Below are positions 59,772 to 64,000 of a stretch of DNA of 64,000 bases, one piece after another (within the stretch, counting starts at the first letter, position 1; every line of letters starts with the position of its first letter). Both the position numbers and the translations under genes were made by a program. A model generated the notes under the pieces. It saw only the letters and a program-made list of their open reading frames with translations, searched no databases and was not told the DNA's origin. Origin of the DNA: Planctomycetota bacterium (lineage in GTDB: Bacteria; Planctomycetota; UBA8742; UBA2392); assembly GCA_019912315.1 (NCBI GenBank), contig JAIOJA010000076.1, positions 1 through 64,000 on the forward strand. Direction: 5' to 3'.

Positions 59772-61805
59772 GTGCGAAGAAGCAAACTCCGCGGCAGCTA
59801 TGTCTGTGCAATTGCCGCGTTTATCGCGCTGGTCATGGTGGCCTGCAGCGGCGGGAGTGGCGGTGGTGGCGGCGGCTCGGGCAGTGGTGGTTCAGGCGGC
59901 AGCGCTCCCGCGCCCGATTTCACAGCTTCGCCCACGACGACGCCCACGGCCACACCGGTCCAGTTCACCGACCAGAGCGCGGGCACGCCCACGGCCTGGC
60001 AGTGGGATTTCGACAACGACAGCGTCATCGACAGCACCAGCCAGAATCCGAACTGGTCCTACCCCAATCCAGGCACGTATTCGGTGACACTCACCGTAAG
60101 CAACGCATCCGGCAGCAACAGCCTGACGAGGTCAGACTACATCACCGTCACCGGCACACCCACACCGGGCACCAGCGACATGGACGTTGACACCAACCGT
60201 GATGGCACGATATCGGTCGCCGACGACGCAGGCGAAGACACCTGGAACGCGGCGGGCGGCGCCGTTTACTACATGAACCAGGACGACGACGACAACAACA
60301 ACCAGCACGATTACGCGGACACGATCAGCGTCAACGGCGACACTGCGGACCTGGCGCCGATCATCGTGCGGCAGTTCACCAACCCGCCAGCGGGCGGCAG
60401 CGCGACCGTCACGGTCAGCACGGCCGCGCAAGGCAACATTCGCGTCTTCCGCAAGAACGGCACGACGTACACGTCGGTCTATTCGTCGGGCGCGAGCTTC
60501 ACACTGCCGCTGATCGACATCGGCGCGGCCGATGTGGAACTTGCCATCGAAGGTCGTGCGCGCCTTACCAGCAGTTGGGACGGCAAGGTCACCCTGACAC
60601 TCGAAGTGCGCGACAGCAGCAGCGCTGTTGTCAGCAGCGACGCGGTAATAATGCGCATGGCGCCGCCGATTTTCGCGACGAACCTCTGGGTCGCTGAGGA
60701 ATACCATCTGGTGAACGTATCCTGGTACTCCAACATCGCGCTGCGCCAGGCCATGCAGGTCATCTGCACGAACGGCGGCTTTCAGTACCGGGAAGCTTCG
60801 GGCGTGACGTACAACCAGGACCGCTGGTTGCAGGATTCCAGCGAGCCCGCCGTGATCCAGTTGCCCAGCGCCACCGGGCCGCGACGCGTGATTGACAACG
60901 TATTCCAGTGCGCCCGCTGGCGCGAGTGCGATGACTGGTGCGAGGATGTGCTGTGGGGACCCGACTTCGACTGGTTCGAGCGCTTCAGCACCAACACCGA
61001 CTCGCACAACTACGGCGGCAACCTTGAAGTCGTGCCCCCCACAACCGGGCGACCCTACGGCACGATCTGTTACGGCGGCGGCACGGGGCTCAAAATCGGC
61101 ACCAGCACCACGGTCTCAAGCAACATGGTCGCGAGCTACCAGCAGTTCTTTGACGCCTGCGCCATACAGGGCCCGGGGTTCAACTACACCAGCGAATGGC
61201 TGGCTGTGGGGCACATCGACGAATTCAGCATGTTCATCCCGGCACCGAACACCCCGCGCGGCTGGGTCTGCCTGATCGCGTCACCGGCCCGCGCATACAC
61301 AGTATTGAACGCCGCACCAGGCAGCGCGGTTGTGTTTCAGGGGCGCTCGTCGCAGACCACCGTCAGCGCCATTCTTGCCAGCACCTCACTGACCACGCTC
61401 AACAACGAAGTACAGACGCGCATTGACCAGGCCCGCGCGCAGATCAAGGCCGCCACAGGCCTGACCGACGCCGATTTCATTCACCTGCCGACCCTGTTTG
61501 AGAACGTCGGCAACAGCTACATGGCGGCCTATAACCCGGGTGTTGTGAACCTTGTCTGCCTGCCATCGACCAACGGCTCGATCTATCTGGCGATCCCGGA
61601 CCCGGAGGGCCCCAACAATGCTTCGGGGCAGGACCTGTTTCAGTTGGACATCAACGCGCAGTTGAACGCGCTTGATACCGCCGCCAACCCGTACGCCATT
61701 ACCTACGTGGACGTTTTCGAGAGTTACCACGAGAACCTTGGCGAAGCGCACTGCGGCTCCAACACAGTACGCACGCCGCCCAATGACGACTGGTGGAACA
61801 AGTAG
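59772..61805 (+). CDS. peptidylarginine deiminase (PAD) lipoprotein with PKD domain
   Basis: 677 aa from GTG 59772, chosen for the AGGGAG site and the signal that begins there. The lipobox is MVAC (Cys25), then a Gly/Ser tether, then a PKD domain (about 48-130, WQWDFDNDSVIDS). Residues about 138-310 match the PAD middle domain, with Ca2+-type acidic clusters (DTNRDGTISVADDAGED, NQDDDDNNN). The catalytic domain has RWLQDSSEP (Asp355), GPDFDWFER (Arg404), GGNLEVVPP, VGHIDEFSMFIPAP (His481, Asp483) and EAHCGSNTVR (Cys661). These match human PAD4 Asp350, Arg374, His471, Asp473 and Cys645. It should convert protein arginine to citrulline outside the cell, with Ca2+. It is unrelated to the Porphyromonas enzyme. 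A HEAT-repeat gene follows after 10 bases. Confidence 0.88.
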   Translation: MRRSKLRGSYVCAIAAFIALVMVACSGGSGGGGGGSGSGGSGGSAPAPDFTASPTTTPTATPVQFTDQSAGTPTAWQWDFDNDSVIDSTSQNPNWSYPNPGTYSVTLTVSNASGSNSLTRSDYITVTGTPTPGTSDMDVDTNRDGTISVADDAGEDTWNAAGGAVYYMNQDDDDNNNQHDYADTISVNGDTADLAPIIVRQFTNPPAGGSATVTVSTAAQGNIRVFRKNGTTYTSVYSSGASFTLPLIDIGAADVELAIEGRARLTSSWDGKVTLTLEVRDSSSAVVSSDAVIMRMAPPIFATNLWVAEEYHLVNVSWYSNIALRQAMQVICTNGGFQYREASGVTYNQDRWLQDSSEPAVIQLPSATGPRRVIDNVFQCARWRECDDWCEDVLWGPDFDWFERFSTNTDSHNYGGNLEVVPPTTGRPYGTICYGGGTGLKIGTSTTVSSNMVASYQQFFDACAIQGPGFNYTSEWLAVGHIDEFSMFIPAPNTPRGWVCLIASPARAYTVLNAAPGSAVVFQGRSSQTTVSAILASTSLTTLNNEVQTRIDQARAQIKAATGLTDADFIHLPTLFENVGNSYMAAYNPGVVNLVCLPSTNGSIYLAIPDPEGPNNASGQDLFQLDINAQLNALDTAANPYAITYVDVFESYHENLGEAHCGSNTVRTPPNDDWWNK

Positions 61806-61815
61806 GAACACGAAC

Positions 61816-62883
61816 ATGAAGATCGCAGCCCTATTGCTCGCGGCTATGCTGACGCCGACTCTGTTCGCCCAGACCGATGTCGGGGCCATGCTTGACAAAG
61901 CCGCCGAAATCAAGCCCGGCGAAGGCGCCGACTGGCTTGCGCAGCGTGACGCGATCGTCGCCCTGGGTGAAGACGCATTGCCCGAATTGCGCGAAGCGGG
62001 CAAGCAAACCGCCTGGACCAAAGCAGGCTGGGTACGCGCCCTGGCGGCCGAAAGCTGCCGTGTGCGCATTGAGCACGAGGAACTTGCGGGCAAGGTTGAC
62101 TCGCCTCGAGGCCTGAACCCGGCGCACTACAGACAGTTCCGCAAGCCCATGCCGGTCTGCCAGCACGACTTGCGCAATCTCGGCGCGGACGCCGTGCCGC
62201 TGCTGCTTGAGCGCTGGCGCTGGACTTTCGACAGCTTTGATTTCTCCGAGGGCGAAGCTGGGCACACCGAGCGCCAGTGTTTCGCGCTGGCCATCATGTG
62301 GGTCCCCGGCGAACTGGCGGACCGTCGCGCCAGGTATCATCTGGACGCCGCCGTGCGTGACCCGGCAATCACCGACCTGTGGCGCCAGGAAGCGTGCGTC
62401 GCGCTGGGCAAGGCTGCGGGCGCCGACGCCCTCGCGACACTGACCGAGCTGTACGATGACGCGACGCAACCAACCATGCTGCGCGAGGGCTGCGCCTGGG
62501 CGCTTGGGCGCGTCGCGGATGTCAAGTCCGCCGATGCCATCAAGCAGCGCCTTGAGGCCGACGGGCTCAGCGCCACGTTGCGCCGCGCGCTGCTGACGGG
62601 CGTGGCGATTCTCGGCAGCTCCTGGGCCTGGGAAGCGCGCGGTCCCATGCACGCGGCCCGGGGCGACGAGATCCGCGAGAAGTGTGCCCGCATGGCGCTC
62701 GATGCGTTGAAGGTCGCGCCGGAAGACGTGGAGGTCATCAGCCGCGCGCTTGCCATGACGGCCTGGCGGGACAGCCTTGAGTGGGTCAGGAACCTGGCGG
62801 ACAACGGCGAAACCGAGCCCGTGAAGCTCGCCGCCAAGGCCTGCATCGAGCCGTTGCAGACCGCCCTGGCCCGCGACCAGTAA
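61816..62883 (+). CDS. secreted HEAT-repeat protein
   Basis: 355 aa from ATG 61816. A signal peptide ends near PTLFAQ. The rest is helical, with HEAT/PBS-type repeats such as WRQEACVALGKAAGADALATL, REGCAWALGRVADVKSADAI and a later ISRALAMTAWRD unit. Such solenoids usually bind proteins. It begins 10 bases after the PAD stop, so it is almost certainly co-transcribed and could be a partner or scaffold for the deiminase. No lipobox was seen. Mobile-element debris follows the stop. Confidence 0.8.
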   Translation: MKIAALLLAAMLTPTLFAQTDVGAMLDKAAEIKPGEGADWLAQRDAIVALGEDALPELREAGKQTAWTKAGWVRALAAESCRVRIEHEELAGKVDSPRGLNPAHYRQFRKPMPVCQHDLRNLGADAVPLLLERWRWTFDSFDFSEGEAGHTERQCFALAIMWVPGELADRRARYHLDAAVRDPAITDLWRQEACVALGKAAGADALATLTELYDDATQPTMLREGCAWALGRVADVKSADAIKQRLEADGLSATLRRALLTGVAILGSSWAWEARGPMHAARGDEIREKCARMALDALKVAPEDVEVISRALAMTAWRDSLEWVRNLADNGETEPVKLAAKACIEPLQTALARDQ

Positions 62884-62889
62884 CCGAGC

Positions 62890-62990
62890 CCGCCGCCTTT
62901 CGGCAGCCCTTCGCCGGATTGTCGGTTGCGGCGCCGGCCTTTTGGCCGTCTTCTTCTGCCAGGTTTCGTCGCCGAAGGGCCGTGCAAGCA
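62890..62990 (-). pseudogene. decayed C-terminal tail of a RAYT/IS200-like transposase
   Basis: On the minus strand one frame reads RPFGDETWQKKTAKR followed by a worn PTIRRRAAERR. This resembles the conserved C-terminal tail of larger REP-associated transposases (PFGDxxWxxxTAKRLGLExTxRxxGRP). No upstream catalytic part remains; the frame runs into the tandem repeat at 63018. The identification is by motif memory only. The same bases contain a short CGGCC-TTTT-GGCCG hairpin that might terminate the HEAT-repeat gene. Confidence 0.45.
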
Positions 62991-63017
62991 GCAAGGGCAA
63001 GAAGTACAAACAACGAG

Positions 63018-63067
63018 TGTCACCCATGCGCCCGGTCTAAACTGTCACCCATCTGCCCGGTTCAACA
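63018..63067. repeat. two 25-bp tandem repeats resembling IS termini
   Basis: TGTCACCCATGCGCCCGGTC with five more bases (63018-63042) is followed by TGTCACCCATCTGCCCGGTT with five more (63043-63067), differing at a few positions. Multiple short repeats starting TGTCA are typical of IS21-like element ends, so this may be a solo end or scar. No transposase gene of that family is nearby. Confidence 0.5.
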
Positions 63068-63154
63068 TGTGATGCTTCATTCAAAGGTATTTGTAGCCTG
63101 TCTCCATACCTCGGGCTGTTCGCAAACTCCCGGTGATAGGGGTGACCACCAGCT

Positions 63155-63394
63155 TCAGATCAGCCCCATTTCGTGGAACATTGTGCCTTTGCCGGTGAAG
63201 TAGCGCCGCGTTTTTCCGGCCGTGGGGCTGGCCTGATAGCCGCAGCCGGCGCACTCGATCAGGCGGCGATTGGCGTGTCGCCAGCCTTTGGTGTGAGCAC
63301 AGCGGGGGCAGACAAAGCCGCCGGGCCGGCGTCCGGCGATGAAAGCTTCGAGGCAGGCGTCTTCGCTGCCGTACATCTGCATGAACTCGATCAT
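63155..63394 (-). pseudogene. internally deleted IS1595-family transposase
   Basis: 79 codons from ATG 63394. The N-terminal zinc ribbon (MIEFMQMYGSEDACLEAF, CPRCAHTKGWRHANRRLIEC) is nearly identical to the transposase at the left edge of the window. After ASPTAGK the sequence jumps straight to TRRYFTGKGTMFHEMGLI, the last residues of the same protein, so the whole DDE domain is missing while the frame stays open. The 12 bases after the stop (63143-63154) match those after the stop at 895. The result could be a non-autonomous relic. A 12-bp direct repeat (63441-63452, 63471-63482) lies upstream; no clear terminal inverted repeat was found. Confidence 0.85.
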
Positions 63395-63537
63395 GTTTGC
63401 GGGTACCGGCAGCGCCAGCGCCAGTGCGGCCGGAGCGGTTGCGGAAGGGACGATTCGAGCCATCACACAGGCGGAAGGGACGCCCCCTGTAACCGGCCGT
63501 CGTTGAACTACAATGCCGCACAACCGCTGGGACGCAT

Positions 63538-64000
63538 ATGCCGCTGGTAACTGGCTCCAATCTCATAATGCACTATGGCGGGCCTGACCTGCTGAAGGGT
63601 GTCAGCTTCGATATTGAGCCTGGCGCCAAGATCGGGCTGATCGGGCAGAACGGCACCGGCAAATCGACGCTGCTGAAGATCATCATCGGCCAGCTCGAAG
63701 CCACCAAGGGCGAAGTTCACCGCCAGCGCGGGCTCAACATCGCCTACCAGGCGCAGGAACTCGTGTACGACCCGGGCGCCACGGCCTGGGATGAAATGCG
63801 CAAGCTGTTCAGCGCGGACTTCAAACGCCAAGAGCGCCTGCACGCCCTCGAAGAACGCATGACCGCGGGCGAAGACGTGCTCAGTGAATACGAGCGCGTC
63901 CAGAATGAACACGAGACCGCCGGCGGCTACGAGGTCGAACGCAAGATCGAGCAGGTGCTTACGGGCCTGGGGCTGCCGCCAAGCTCATGGTCGCAGCCGA
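63538..64000 (+). CDS. ABC-F family ATPase, 3' end outside the window
   Basis: ATG 63538 opens a frame that runs off the right edge (154 codons visible). It begins MPLVTGSNLIMHYGGPDLLK with GVSFDIEPGAKIGLIGQNG next; Walker A is GQNGTGKST. The segment continues with the arm-like helical stretch (ERLHALEERMTAGEDVLSEY) characteristic of ABC-F translation factors such as Uup/EttA relatives. These soluble ATPases act on ribosomes. No signature or second ATPase domain is visible because of the window edge, so the exact subfamily cannot be told. Confidence 0.88.
   Translation, partial: MPLVTGSNLIMHYGGPDLLKGVSFDIEPGAKIGLIGQNGTGKSTLLKIIIGQLEATKGEVHRQRGLNIAYQAQELVYDPGATAWDEMRKLFSADFKRQERLHALEERMTAGEDVLSEYERVQNEHETAGGYEVERKIEQVLTGLGLPPSSWSQP

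Noticed and set aside
62786..63013. Minus-strand ORF starting with a lipobox-like MFVLLALAACT
   Set aside because: It begins at TTG without a ribosome-binding site and soon runs antisense to the HEAT-repeat gene; the stretch is better explained as transposase remnant in a neighbouring frame.
63395..63523. Upstream in-frame extension of the deleted IS1595 transposase (MARIVPSATAP...)
   Set aside because: The intact family starts at the MIEFM-like position; the extra Ala/Pro/Leu residues come from flanking DNA.

Overview
The window is GC-rich, gene-dense bacterial DNA from a Gram-negative-type (diderm) organism. It holds about 46 real protein genes, one tRNA and several mobile-element traces. 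The gene mix suggests Planctomycetota or a related lineage, but no rRNA or other decisive marker is present, so this is an inference. It rests on a very long SecA (about 1,100 aa) with a zinc tail, many secreted lipoproteins with Gly-rich tethers and Ig-like (He_PIG/PKD) domains, choice-of-anchor-Q beta-helix proteins, tandem DUF4139 proteins and a PurS-PurL fusion. Genes are packed tightly: many co-oriented neighbours overlap by 4-14 bases, and several convergent pairs share or abut their stop codons. No intergenic gap exceeds about 270 bases.

Layout. 1-0.9 kb: 3' part of an IS1595-type transposase. 1.0-7.4 kb: a radical SAM/SPASM protein, a zinc-ribbon membrane protein, and two tandem secreted beta-helix proteins sharing an unusual C-terminal tag. 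7.5-16 kb: tRNA-Leu(CAA), arfB, an inositol-monophosphatase-like enzyme, a membrane protein/VOC pair, a WD40/DinB pair, nadA and a TPR protein. 16-30 kb: housekeeping genes (acnA, rqcH, mutM, an ABC exporter, a purS-purL fusion). A catalytically degraded aconitase-superfamily protein follows purSL by 3 bases. 30-34.5 kb: secA, then a REP-associated tyrosine transposase between mirror-image palindromic repeats. 34.6-41.3 kb: a tandem LAB_N membrane protein and a four-gene run (GT39-like glycosyltransferase, membrane protein, purple-acid-phosphatase-like enzyme, secreted propeller protein). 41.3-44.3 kb: a compact cbb3 oxidase operon with a fused CcoO-CcoP.

44.4-62.9 kb is the most distinctive part. 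A 1,584-aa sigma-54 activator (GAFTGA present, Walker B glutamate replaced by Gly) is divergent from a lipoprotein gene preceded by a good -24/-12 promoter. A series of secreted lipoproteins follows: an Ig-domain propeller protein, a double-esterase protein, two DUF4139 proteins, a GH51-like arabinofuranosidase and a peptidylarginine deiminase (PAD). The PAD protein keeps every catalytic residue of the animal enzymes but is built as a PKD-domain lipoprotein, followed in the same direction by a HEAT-repeat secreted protein. Together they look like a cell-surface or extracellular toolkit, part of it under sigma-54 control.

62.9-63.5 kb is a mobile-element graveyard: a decayed REP-transposase tail, a 25-bp tandem repeat that looks like IS ends, and an internally deleted IS1595 derivative matching the element at the left edge. 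An ABC-F ATPase begins at 63538 and runs out of the window.
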